Assembly: GCA_001587635.1 (NCBI GenBank)
Contig: LNJE01000007.1
Span: 1 to 64,000, forward strand
Direction: 5' to 3'
Source: Methanofastidiosum methylothiophilum
GTDB lineage: Archaea; Methanobacteriota_B; Thermococci; Methanofastidiosales; Methanofastidiosaceae
Length of the DNA: 64,000 bases
Within the stretch, counting starts at the first letter, position 1, and each line of letters starts with the position of its first letter. Under the pieces are notes generated by a model. That model saw only the letters and a program-made list of their open reading frames with translations, searched no databases and had not been told where the DNA came from. Both the position numbers and the translations under genes were made by a program. Positions 1 through 7,995 of this stretch are shown here, piece after piece.

Positions 1-77
1 TCCTTTCCAGAATGGATCATTAAAAGATCTAAAATACCAACATCCATTCTTTCTTTATTCCGCTTTTTCATTCCCAT
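1..77 (-). CDS. N-terminal fragment of an unidentified protein (cut by window edge)
   Basis: An ATG on the minus strand at 77 is preceded by a strong Shine-Dalgarno (AAAGGAGGA, complement of 90-98) and opens a frame that stays open to the window edge, giving about 25 residues beginning MGMKKRNKERMDVGILDLL. The basic start followed by a hydrophobic helix is compatible with a small DNA-binding protein, but the fragment is too short to assign. The ribosome-binding site is the main evidence that it is real. Confidence 0.5.
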   Translation of the reverse strand, partial: MGMKKRNKERMDVGILDLLMIHSGK

Positions 78-159
78 GGCTTCTCAATCCTCCTTTTATC
101 GTTAGATTGAGACACAGAAAACGTCGAAAGTTTTTTATATTAGTTAACACTAAAAACTT

Positions 160-270
160 ATGCAGTAGACGCATTATGTGTCTCTTGTGTATGCCGGGGT
201 GTTTTTTTCAGGGACTCCCTGGCATACAATCCTTCCTTTTTATGAAGATTGTACTTTTCAACAATCCACA
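160..270. other. cluster of hairpins in non-coding DNA
   Basis: Three inverted repeats follow one another. AGACGCA/TGTGTCT lies at 167-183. A 12-bp stem (188-199 with 217-228, one G-U) has arms TGTATGCCGGGG and CCCTGGCATACA around a T-rich loop. GATTGT/ACAATC lies at 247-266. The GATTGT arm can also pair with the ACAATC at the end of the second hairpin, so the last two folds are mutually exclusive. No credible reading frame covers the region. It could be a structured transcript, a terminator pair or the relic of a mobile element; the sequence alone does not decide. Confidence 0.4.
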
Positions 271-994
271 TAGCATTATACTGTATATATTTATATAAAT
301 TTATTGGAATATTACTAGTAATATAGGCTTTTAAAATTGTCATCTGATAGCTAACAATAATTACTGCTGAAGCTAACTCATAATAAATAATTTTTGTTGT
401 ATCCCTCGTTGGCAGATGCGCCAGAAGAAGATCTGATCGTAAGTGGTGGGATTCCATGGATTATTTTATATACACCCATGTGATTTTAAACTATTTATAT
501 TTTTCCGTTTTGTAAATGAGTATAAACACATGTGATTGTCATAATATATAATCAAATGAAGACCTCCAGGCTATTTACTATAAAAATGAAACTAAACAGT
601 TCAAAATGAAAATATCAATATTAATAAAATTTAGAGATGTAATCTGCACACGATACATATTAAATTTTATTTGAAATTATATTATAATTAATAGGTTTAA
701 TAATATATTGGTATATTTTTTATAATTATTTTTAGATTGATTTTTTTTTATTCTAATAATGGTAAAATGGGAAACAAAACCTAAAAACGGAAAACAATTT
801 GGATCTTGTTAAAGAAAAAGGCTATTTCCTTTAATTGCAGTTGGAGATATTAACGGATACTTTAATCCAAATAAAATTATTTTGGATCTTCCGCCCAATT
901 AGGTAAGCATTTATACGCTGAAGACTAGTGAATAGTGAGGTATGCTGGACACTCTGGCCGGTTTACCAAACACAAAAACATTGCAACCTAAAAG

Positions 995-1013
995 CAAGGC
1001 CAGAAAAACCTTG
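995..1013 (-). terminator. hairpin and T-run downstream of tRNA-Ser
   Basis: On the minus strand, just past the tRNA 3' end, CAAGG and CCTTG form a 5-bp stem followed by CTTTT. An overlapping longer repeat (TCTGGCC 953-959 with GGCCAGA 998-1004) may add structure. The position fits a transcription terminator for the tRNA. Confidence 0.35.
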
Positions 1014-1035
1014 AAATTGAAATCGCAGCGAAAAG

Positions 1036-1122
1036 CGCCGAGGGGGAGATTTGAACTCCCGCTTCCCTAGGGGAAACCGGATCTCAAGTCCGGCGCACTA
1101 ATCCTAGCTATGCGACCTCGGC
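1036..1122 (-). tRNA. tRNA-Ser(UGA)
   Basis: Class II tRNA with a long variable arm. The acceptor stem GCCGAGG/CCTCGGC is 7 bp, the T arm is GGGAG-TTCAAAT-CTCCC, and the anticodon stem CCGGA/TCCGG encloses loop CTTGAGA, giving anticodon UGA. The discriminator base is G, which suits archaeal serine tRNAs rather than leucine (A). The 3' CCA is not encoded and no intron is visible. Confidence 0.9.
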
Positions 1123-1166
1123 TTAAAGTTCCATCTGATTAGTTAGTTTATAAAATTTGTGGGCAA

Positions 1167-1637
1167 TTAAAGTTTAATCTGGTACAAAATTTCATATTCA
1201 TCTTTATTAGATACTTGGTCATGATACTTTACTTCACCGATCTCTGTAAATGAATAAGATTTCCTTTTAGCATACTTAAAAAAAGTATTATAACTCGCCA
1301 TATTTTTAGGAGAAATGGAAACATGAATTTTAGAACAATTTAGAAGAGCTACTGATTCAACAAAATAATCAATTAAAAGTGAGGCATAGTTTTTTCCACG
1401 ATGATGTTCAGACACCCCAATCTGCCAGAGATAAGCAACGTCTTCATCAGTAGAGCTTTTAATGCCAGAAATAAAGCCTATTGTTTTTTCATCTTCTTCT
1501 ATCAAAAAACATAGATTTGAAAAGTAATTAAACAGTGTCCAATAAGTAAATGGAGTATGCAATTCTAACGGCTTACATCCGTTGACAAATTTTCTTATTC
1601 TGTCAACGTCCCCTATAGTACAGTTCCTTGTTATCAT
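1167..1637 (-). CDS. EctA-like GNAT N-acetyltransferase
   Basis: A 156-residue single-domain GNAT protein. The core motif LWQIGVSEHHRGKNYASLL (about residues 70-88) is the acetyl-CoA-binding motif A with an R-G-x-x-Y/A type pyrophosphate loop. The N-terminal pattern PLELHTPFTYW and the later SPKNMASYNTFF resemble diaminobutyrate acetyltransferase (EctA), the first committed step of ectoine synthesis, in both order and length (EctA is about 160-190 aa). No ectB or ectC lies nearby, so the substrate could instead be another diamine or beta-lysine-type compound. The family assignment is firm; the substrate is an inference. Confidence 0.75.
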   Translation of the reverse strand: MITRNCTIGDVDRIRKFVNGCKPLELHTPFTYWTLFNYFSNLCFLIEEDEKTIGFISGIKSSTDEDVAYLWQIGVSEHHRGKNYASLLIDYFVESVALLNCSKIHVSISPKNMASYNTFFKYAKRKSYSFTEIGEVKYHDQVSNKDEYEILYQIKL

Positions 1638-1665
1638 CTAATTTCCGCCATAGATAAAAAAAATA

Positions 1666-2046
1666 TTAAAAAATACCCAAGTTTGAAATTCCGTACCCTA
1701 ATGCTATAAGAAGCGCTATTGAGAGAACTATAAAGGCAATAAACGCTATTATTAGCGCCAAAAATGCCTTTCCCCACGAAGTATCATACCAAGTCTTTAC
1801 TACCCATAAAGTAATCACAAAGCTGAGTAAAATTCCGATAAATCCTAAAGGACCAAGTGCAGATCCAAGAATAACACTAAGTACCATCATAATGATAACA
1901 GCTAATATTGCCCTTCCAAAAGACGCCTTGTCAATTCCTGCAATCTTAGTTCCAATCCATAAAAATATTGCGTCTATAGCTACTAGGGCAATAAATCCAA
2001 TTATGCCAACGAATCCTAATGCAGCTATAGCTATTAAACTGATCAA
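1666..2046 (-). CDS. small membrane protein, four predicted helices
   Basis: A 126-residue, extremely hydrophobic protein rich in Ile, Leu, Ala and Gly. Predicted membrane segments lie near residues 5-30, 44-62, 64-85 and 95-120, separated by very short loops; the only charged stretch is around GTKIAGIDKASFGR. The TTG start is supported by a GGAGGG ribosome-binding site just upstream. I do not recognise the family and no catalytic motif is visible. It stands between the acetyltransferase and the ribosomal operon with no close coupling to either, so context gives no function. Confidence 0.65.
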   Translation of the reverse strand: MISLIAIAALGFVGIIGFIALVAIDAIFLWIGTKIAGIDKASFGRAILAVIIMMVLSVILGSALGPLGFIGILLSFVITLWVVKTWYDTSWGKAFLALIIAFIAFIVLSIALLIALGYGISNLGIF

Positions 2047-2193
2047 TTTTTCCCTCCACTAATAAAAAGTTATAGTCAATATTTAAGTTTTATTATGTTA
2101 TAGTTACAATAGTTGCATAAACTCACAAATCAAGCAATCGATGATTCTACATCACAAAGACTTAATTACATTACAATTTCTATCAAAGAAGAG

Positions 2194-2216
2194 TATTGTA
2201 TTTTTTAAATACAATA
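2194..2216 (-). terminator. terminator hairpin after the rps10 operon
   Basis: A perfect 10-bp inverted repeat (TATTGTATTT/AAATACAATA) with a 3-nt loop starts four bases after the rps10 stop on the minus strand. It is well placed to end the long rpo-rps-EF operon. Confidence 0.55.
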
Positions 2217-2220
2217 AAGA

Positions 2221-2529
2221 TTAAGACAATAATTCAATTTCTATATTCACTCTTTCTGGAACTTTGACCCTCATTATCTGCCTCATTGTTCTTTCATCAG
2301 CGTCTATTTCGATGAGTCTTTTATGAATTCTCATTTCCCATCTTTCCCAAGTGGCTTTACCATCACCAGAAGTTGATTTTCTTACTGGCACTTTTAGTTT
2401 CTTTGTTGGTAGTGGTATTGGTCCAGCTATGTCTACACCTGTACGCTCCGCTATTTTCTTAACCTGCGAACAAACTTCGTCAAGCTTATGGGTCTCCATT
2501 GCAGTCAATCTGATTCTAGCTTTTTGCAA
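2221..2529 (-). CDS. rps10: 30S ribosomal protein uS10
   Basis: A 102-residue uS10 of normal archaeal length. The family pattern is intact: KARIRLTAMETHKLDEVC at the N-terminus, GPIPLPTKK in the extended loop that contacts 16S rRNA helices in the head, and the RIHKRLIEIDADERTMRQI segment near the C-terminus. It starts at TTG with a GAGGCGAT ribosome-binding site. It is the last gene of the EF-2/EF-1alpha operon, the usual position in archaea, and is followed directly by a terminator hairpin. Confidence 0.95.
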   Translation of the reverse strand: MQKARIRLTAMETHKLDEVCSQVKKIAERTGVDIAGPIPLPTKKLKVPVRKSTSGDGKATWERWEMRIHKRLIEIDADERTMRQIMRVKVPERVNIEIELLS

Positions 2530-2575
2530 CTATATCGCCTCGTTTAAATAAAAATAAAATATATATTATTTAATT

Positions 2576-3865
2576 TTATGCTTTCTGGATAGACTGAACC
2601 ATTCCAGCTGCAACTGTTGCTCCCATATCCCTTACAGCAAACCTACCTAGCTGAGGTAATATTTTAATTTCCTCAATTACCATGGGCTTTGTTGGCTTTA
2701 TCTGGACTATGGCAGCACTGCCACTCTTTAGGAAGTCCGGATTTTCAGTCTTTACGTTACCGGTCTTTGGATCAAGTTCTGCTATCAATTTTTCAAATGT
2801 ACATGCTATCTGTGCTGTGTGACAATGGAATACTGGAGTATATCCCGCAGTGATTGCTGTTGGGTGTCTTAAAACGACTATCTGCGCTTTAAACGAGTCA
2901 TTTAAGGTAACTACTGTTGGTGGATTGTTTGGATGTCCTAAAACATCTCCCCTCTTAATGTCATTCTTCCCAACACCTCTAACGTTAAATCCGACATTAT
3001 CCCCAGGTAATGCCTGATCAAGTGTTTCATGGTGCATTTCAATTGTCTTTACTTCCCCAGCAATTTGTTTTCCAAATACTGTTGAAGCAGGCTCAAACAC
3101 AACTGTATCTCCTTTCTTCATTATTCCAGTTTCTACCCTACCTACAGGAACTGTTCCTACACCAGTAATTGTGTAAACATCCTGAATTGGAAGCCTAAGT
3201 GGCTTGTCTGTTGGTTTATCTGGTTCTTTGAATGAATCTACGGCTTCTAATAGTGATGGTCCCGTGTACCATGGTGTCTTGTCAGATTTAGCAACAATGT
3301 TATCTCCATTGAATGCTGAAGCAGGAATAAATTTTGTATCTTCAACTTTGAATCCAACTGTTCTGATTAATTTTTCTACTTCTGCTTTAATAGCATTAAA
3401 CTTCTCTTGAGAGTAGTTTACTGTATCCATTTTGTTTATCAATACCGCCAATTGTTGGATACCAAGTGTTCTAGATAAGAAAACGTGTTCTTGTGTCTGT
3501 GGCATGATACCATCATTTACTGCGACAACTAAAACTGCGGCATCCGCTTGAGATGCTCCGGTAATCATGTTTTTAACGAAGTCTCTGTGACCTGGACAGT
3601 CCACAATTGTGATGTATTTTGAGTCAGTTTCAAACTTTTTATGAGAAAGGTCTATTGTAACTCCTCTTTCTCTCTCTTCCTTTAAATTATCCATTACCCA
3701 AGCAAACTTAAACGTCTTACCTTTTTCTCCCATTACCTCGAACTTCTTTACGAGATCTGATCTTATATCACCGTGCATAACTAGTAATTGACCTACGGAT
3801 GTTGATTTACCATGGTCGACATGGCCGATAAAGGCTACATTTAAGTGTGGTTTTTGAGTTGCCAT
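2576..3865 (-). CDS. tuf: translation elongation factor EF-1alpha
   Basis: A 429-residue GTPase that delivers aminoacyl-tRNA to the ribosome. G1 is GHVDHGKST (14-22), followed by DCPGHRDF (G3) and NKMD (G4), then the two beta-barrel domains (VGTVPVGRVETGIMKKGD, and a C-terminal domain with FKAQIVVLRHPTAI). Length and domain order match archaeal aEF1A. The start is supported by an AAGGAGGAT ribosome-binding site. It sits between EF-2 and rps10 in the canonical order. Nothing in the sequence is unusual. Confidence 0.97.
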   Translation of the reverse strand: MATQKPHLNVAFIGHVDHGKSTSVGQLLVMHGDIRSDLVKKFEVMGEKGKTFKFAWVMDNLKEERERGVTIDLSHKKFETDSKYITIVDCPGHRDFVKNMITGASQADAAVLVVAVNDGIMPQTQEHVFLSRTLGIQQLAVLINKMDTVNYSQEKFNAIKAEVEKLIRTVGFKVEDTKFIPASAFNGDNIVAKSDKTPWYTGPSLLEAVDSFKEPDKPTDKPLRLPIQDVYTITGVGTVPVGRVETGIMKKGDTVVFEPASTVFGKQIAGEVKTIEMHHETLDQALPGDNVGFNVRGVGKNDIKRGDVLGHPNNPPTVVTLNDSFKAQIVVLRHPTAITAGYTPVFHCHTAQIACTFEKLIAELDPKTGNVKTENPDFLKSGSAAIVQIKPTKPMVIEEIKILPQLGRFAVRDMGATVAAGMVQSIQKA

Positions 3866-3948
3866 AATATATCCTCCTTTTTTTAGTCTATTTTTATTAT
3901 ATCTGGTATAATCCTCTAAATTATATTCATTTTTAAGCTTTTTCCATT

Positions 3949-6147
3949 TTACATACTAAGGTAATCTTCAGGTTTTGGAGGTTGCGGTTTGAGTCCTTTT
4001 CTCTTTCTTATTGACTCAACTGTCTGTGTCTGAAGCTCTGTTGGTAGTTTTTGATATCCCGCATATTCAGTTGACCAAATTGCTCTTCCTTCAGTCGCAC
4101 TTCTAATGTCACCAGCGAATCCAAACATTTGGGAAACTGGTGCAATTGATACTACTGTTGTAGAATCTCCTTCCTGCGAAATATCAAGTATCTGTCCTCT
4201 TCTAGACTGCATTTCTCTTGTTACCGCACCCATATAGTCTTGAGGGCATGCAATAGTTACCTTTTGCATAGGTTCATAAATCACAGGTCTTGCATAAAGC
4301 ATTGCAGCAAATAAACCTTCTCTCACTGCAGGTATTACTTGAGCAGGACCTCTGTGAATTGAATCTTCGTGAAGTTTACAATCTACGAGACTTATCTTAA
4401 GTTTCATTACAGGTTCTCTTGAATACGGGCCCCCGTCTATAACTTCATGAATCGACTGTATGACAAGTTCTATTACTTCATTAATGTAAACAATTCCTTT
4501 TGTCATATTAAAAAATATGTTTCCATTGTAAACATCTGAAATACCCTTTACTTCTTCGGTGCTCATTCCAAGTTCTCTAAGTTGTGGGCCTAAATCCTTA
4601 CCTTTAATTCTGCCTTCTGGGATTATCCCTTCTTTTACGGCATTGTAAATATTATCTTCAAGTGGTTCAACTTGCATGTAAAATTTGTTGTGTTTGTTTG
4701 GAGATTTACCTTCGATAGCTTCAGATTTACCATCAATTGATTCTCTGTAAATAACTATTGGCTGGGATAATTTGATATCGATTCCCCTATCATGGGTAAT
4801 TCTATGACCGATTACTTCTAAGTGGAGTTCTCCCATACCAGATAATAAGTACTCTCCACTATCTTCGTTAATCTTTGCAACTAAAGTTGGATCTTCCTTC
4901 GAAACTTGTCTCAAAACTTCAACTAGTTTTGCTAAATCCTTAGTGTTTTTTGGTTCTACTGCAACTGTAACTACTGGTTCAGAATAATGTTTTATTGCCT
5001 CAAATGGAATAATTGGTTCTTCACCGGTGCATATAGTTTCACCGGCTATAGCTTCTTTCAATCCTGTAACAGCAACAATGTTACCACATGGAACTACTTC
5101 CAAGTTTTCTCTGTCAGCTCCCATGAAAACTCCAACTTGCTGAACTCTTCTTTTTGTCTTTGTAGCTACAATCCATACTTCCTGGCCAGTTTTTATTATT
5201 CCTGAAAATATTCTACCTACACAGATTTCTCCTGCATGAGGGTCCTGAACTATCTTCGTAACTACCATTCCAAGATTACCCTTTGGATTACATGCTAGCA
5301 TATCCTTTCCAACATTACTCTCGAGATCGCCCTTCCATATCTGTGGAATTCTATATTTTTGAGATACTAATGGATTTGGAAGATGTGTAACCATCATGTC
5401 AAGAAGAATTTCATGTAAAGGTGATTTTTTAGAAAGCTCTTTTTGTGTGTCGTTTAGACAGTGCTCTATGATTTCTTTAAATGTTATACCCGTCTTTTTC
5501 ATGTAAGGAACATTTATAGCCCAGTTATAGTAAGCCGAACCAAATGATACACTGCCCTCAGTAACACTTACCTGCCAACTATCTTTGAATTCAGGTGGTG
5601 CTGCACTCTTAATTAACTTATTTATTTCATTGATAATCTTGACAAATCTATTCTGCAACTCTTCAGGTGAAAGTTGAAGTTCTCTTATTAATCTGTCAAC
5701 TTTATTTATAAAAAGTGTTGGTTTTACTTTTTCTTTCAGAGCTTGCCTAACTACAGTCTCTGTTTGTGGCATCTTTCCTTCTACCGCACAGATTACTATA
5801 ATACACCCATCAATAGCTCTCATCGCCCTAGTAACGTCTCCTCCAAAGTCAACGTGCCCGGGGGTATCAATTAAGTTAACCAAATAATCTTGTCCTTTAT
5901 AGTTATGTACCATTGAAACGTTAGCTGCATTAATTGTAATGCCTCTTTCTTGCTCTTGCTCATCAAAGTCCAAGACAAGCTGTTTTCCAGCAAGGTCTTC
6001 TGACATAAGCCCTGCGCCAGAAAGAAGATTATCACTCAATGTAGTTTTACCGTGATCAATGTGTGCAGCTATTCCCGTATTCCTAATATGTACTGGATCG
6101 TTCATTAACTCCTTAACTCTTTTTGCCATCTCTTCTTTTCTGCCCAT
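3949..6147 (-). CDS. fusA: translation elongation factor EF-2
   Basis: A 732-residue ribosomal translocase GTPase. G1 is AHIDHGKTT (28-36); the switch region contains ERGITINAANVSM, then DTPGHVDFGGDV and NKVDR. Domain IV carries the HEDSIHRGPAQ loop, whose second histidine is the expected diphthamide site in archaeal EF-2. The C-terminal domain V (RRGQILDI, MFGFAGDIRSATEGRA) is complete. It follows rps7 at close spacing, and its ATG has a GGTGAT ribosome-binding site. Length is normal for archaea. Confidence 0.97.
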   Translation of the reverse strand: MGRKEEMAKRVKELMNDPVHIRNTGIAAHIDHGKTTLSDNLLSGAGLMSEDLAGKQLVLDFDEQEQERGITINAANVSMVHNYKGQDYLVNLIDTPGHVDFGGDVTRAMRAIDGCIIVICAVEGKMPQTETVVRQALKEKVKPTLFINKVDRLIRELQLSPEELQNRFVKIINEINKLIKSAAPPEFKDSWQVSVTEGSVSFGSAYYNWAINVPYMKKTGITFKEIIEHCLNDTQKELSKKSPLHEILLDMMVTHLPNPLVSQKYRIPQIWKGDLESNVGKDMLACNPKGNLGMVVTKIVQDPHAGEICVGRIFSGIIKTGQEVWIVATKTKRRVQQVGVFMGADRENLEVVPCGNIVAVTGLKEAIAGETICTGEEPIIPFEAIKHYSEPVVTVAVEPKNTKDLAKLVEVLRQVSKEDPTLVAKINEDSGEYLLSGMGELHLEVIGHRITHDRGIDIKLSQPIVIYRESIDGKSEAIEGKSPNKHNKFYMQVEPLEDNIYNAVKEGIIPEGRIKGKDLGPQLRELGMSTEEVKGISDVYNGNIFFNMTKGIVYINEVIELVIQSIHEVIDGGPYSREPVMKLKISLVDCKLHEDSIHRGPAQVIPAVREGLFAAMLYARPVIYEPMQKVTIACPQDYMGAVTREMQSRRGQILDISQEGDSTTVVSIAPVSQMFGFAGDIRSATEGRAIWSTEYAGYQKLPTELQTQTVESIRKRKGLKPQPPKPEDYLSM

Positions 6148-6167
6148 AATGAATCACCATAACTTAC

Positions 6168-6803
6168 TTATCTGGCTGATTTTGCAATCCTCTCTATTTC
6201 TTCTTTCTTATTAACAGAAAAGCTTGCCATGTCTCCCTTGGAGGCAAGAATTATTTCTTCAGCCAAAGATTCATAGAACTTTTTCTTCGTTTTAAAAGTT
6301 TTGATACTTGCACCAAGTGCAATATTTTTAAGTGCCATATCAAGTCTTCTCTGAGACCCTGTATCTACTGAAAGATGATATTTAATTCCTCCATAAGAAA
6401 GTGTTGTAACTTCTTCTCTTGGCCCCGCATATTCTATTGCTTTGACCAATACTTCTAATGGATTTTGTTTAGTCTTTTTATTAATATCATCAAAAGCATA
6501 TTTTAATGTTCTATATGTAGCTTGTTTCTTACCTGTGTATCCACCATGCCTTCTCAAAAATCTCCCACTAGTTTTTCTTCCTGCTGATCCGGATCTCATC
6601 ATTTTATTTCCTAATCTTTCAACAATATTGGTCTTGTTTTTCCAAAATCTTCTCTTTTGATGTCTTCCCGCAGTATGAAGAACAATAACGGGGGTAAGAT
6701 TAACATAGCTCTTTATTCCCAAATCTTCAACAGCAATATCAGTATCCCATTTACCAAATACTTTAAGATTATCAGGAACATAAAATCTTTCTTTGATATC
6801 CAT
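6168..6803 (-). CDS. rps7: 30S ribosomal protein uS7
   Basis: A 211-residue uS7, a primary 16S rRNA binder that nucleates assembly of the small-subunit head. Typical archaeal features are the N-terminal extension (KVFGKWDTDIAVEDLGIKSYVNL), NIVERLGNKMMRSGSAGRKT, NPLEVLVKAIEYAGPREEV, and the C-terminal helix that ends KKEEIERIAKSAR. It lies 5 nt downstream of rps12 and 20 nt upstream of EF-2, the standard str-type order. Confidence 0.96.
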   Translation of the reverse strand: MDIKERFYVPDNLKVFGKWDTDIAVEDLGIKSYVNLTPVIVLHTAGRHQKRRFWKNKTNIVERLGNKMMRSGSAGRKTSGRFLRRHGGYTGKKQATYRTLKYAFDDINKKTKQNPLEVLVKAIEYAGPREEVTTLSYGGIKYHLSVDTGSQRRLDMALKNIALGASIKTFKTKKKFYESLAEEIILASKGDMASFSVNKKEEIERIAKSAR

Positions 6804-6808
6804 AAAAT

Positions 6809-7243
6809 CTACCTTACCGGTTTCTCTTTCCTTCCTTTAACCATTTCATTAAGTGAAACTCTATTAACTTTAATTACTTTAAATCTGACCCCAGGAATAT
6901 CACCCATTGACCCACCTTGCCTGCCACCAATACCCTCGATTACAACTTCATCATGTTCATCAATGAAATTAATGGCTCCATCCCCAGGACAAAATGCAGT
7001 TATCTGCCTACCATTTTTAATAAGCTGAACTCTAATACATTTTCTAAGGGCTGAATTAGGTTGTTTTGCCTCAATTGGTACCTTTTCAAGTACAATACCT
7101 CTAGCTTGTGGGCTACCTTCTAATGGATCAGATTTGACCTTAAGATCAAGCTCTCGAATTTTGTAAACCTTATCTTTCCATCTAAATTTTTTTCTCATGC
7201 CTTCAATCTTTCTCGCAGCATTTCTACCATGTGGTTTGCTCAT
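6809..7243 (-). CDS. rps12: 30S ribosomal protein uS12
   Basis: A 144-residue uS12 of the decoding centre. The conserved PNSALRKCIRVQLIKNGRQ block and the loop HDEVVIEGIGGRQGGSMGDI are present; the protein is the archaeal type, with an N-terminal extension (GRNAARKIEGMRKKFRWK). The ATG is preceded by GAGGTCG. It is the first gene of the str-type cluster rps12-rps7-EF-2-EF-1alpha-rps10 and follows the archaeal NusA-like gene. Confidence 0.96.
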   Translation of the reverse strand: MSKPHGRNAARKIEGMRKKFRWKDKVYKIRELDLKVKSDPLEGSPQARGIVLEKVPIEAKQPNSALRKCIRVQLIKNGRQITAFCPGDGAINFIDEHDEVVIEGIGGRQGGSMGDIPGVRFKVIKVNRVSLNEMVKGRKEKPVR

Positions 7244-7254
7244 ATTTACGACCT

Positions 7255-7686
7255 CTACATGATCATTATATCGTCAAGATTATGATGTCTCTTTAATAAG
7301 TTTTTGATTCGATCTATATTTTTCCCCTCTTTTCCTATTACTAAGCCTTTATCTTTCTTATTAATATCAAGAACGGCTATCTTCTTGCCGTCTTTTCTTT
7401 CGGAAACATGAATGCTTTTAACTTTAACTGGCCAAATAATATTTTTAATAAACTTAACAGGATCCTCTGAATATTCAATGATGTCAATTGGTTTATTCAG
7501 AGTTTCTTTTACTTTCTGCGCATTTGTACCATTTTTTCCAATGGCAAGGCCCATGTCGCCTTCTTTGACAACATATACAATTTTAGTTTTATTATCTTCA
7601 AAAATACAATCCTTAACAGTTGCACCAGTCATGCTCTCAAAAAGCCCAATATATTTAATCTCATCAGTTGAAATTTTAATTCCCAT
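7255..7686 (-). CDS. nusA: archaeal NusA-like KH-domain protein
   Basis: A 143-residue protein with two KH RNA-binding domains, matching the truncated archaeal NusA that keeps only the KH module of bacterial NusA. KH1 carries the loop GLAIGKNGTNAQKV (around 67-80) and KH2 carries GLVIGKEGKNIDRI (around 114-127). It probably binds nascent RNA during transcription. The start overlaps the 3' end of rpl30e by 11 nt and has a GGAGGTAAGG ribosome-binding site, which implies translational coupling within the RNA polymerase operon. Confidence 0.9.
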   Translation of the reverse strand: MGIKISTDEIKYIGLFESMTGATVKDCIFEDNKTKIVYVVKEGDMGLAIGKNGTNAQKVKETLNKPIDIIEYSEDPVKFIKNIIWPVKVKSIHVSERKDGKKIAVLDINKKDKGLVIGKEGKNIDRIKNLLKRHHNLDDIMIM

Positions 7687-7984
7687 AAACCTTACCTCCA
7701 GAAAGTATATTTGACTCTCCGGGAGACATGACTACCATTACCGAAACAAGAAATGGTTTACCGCAAACTGTACCAAGCTCCAATGACGTACCACCAAACT
7801 CTAAAAGGGGTATGTTTGATATCTTTGAGTAGTATAAAATATCTTCTTTTATACTTTTAGGACAGTTCTGAGCATAGATAATCATCTTAGCGTTACCCGT
7901 CTTAAGAGAATTAATGGATTTATTGGTTCCAAGTATTACCTTTCCGGTGTCTACTGTTCTTTTAATTTCTCTATTTATGTCCAT
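7676..7984 (-). CDS. rpl30e: 50S ribosomal protein eL30
   Basis: A 102-residue eL30 with the L7Ae-like fold. The family pattern is visible: a DTGKVILGTNKSINSLKTG segment, AKMIIYAQNCP, and the LEFGGTSLELGTVCGKPF block that forms the RNA-binding loop. It stands between rpoA2 and nusA, its ordinary archaeal position, overlaps nusA by 11 nt, and has an ATG with a GGAGG ribosome-binding site. Confidence 0.92.
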   Translation of the reverse strand: MDINREIKRTVDTGKVILGTNKSINSLKTGNAKMIIYAQNCPKSIKEDILYYSKISNIPLLEFGGTSLELGTVCGKPFLVSVMVVMSPGESNILSGGKVYGN

Positions 7985-7995
7985 TGAATAACCTC

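Larger units (their letters stand above)
99..1035. other. gene-poor interval of about 0.9 kb
   Basis: Apart from the hairpin cluster (160-270) and a hairpin beside the tRNA (995-1013), I see no supportable gene. The short frames on both strands have no ribosome-binding site and random-looking composition. Around 834-902 a plus-strand frame reads FPLIAVGDINGYFNPNKIIL and looks protein-like, but it has no start and is interrupted upstream, so at most it is a decayed gene fragment. A good TATA-like box on the minus strand (complement of 462-474) has no associated gene. Confidence 0.5.

Noticed and set aside
158..457. 99-residue minus-strand frame near the window start
   Set aside because: No ribosome-binding site, low-complexity random composition, and it covers the hairpin cluster; its ATG is too close to the only TATA-like box.
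834..902. Protein-like plus-strand fragment (AVGDINGYFNPNK)
   Set aside because: No start codon in frame, upstream stops and only about 25 codons; at best a relic.
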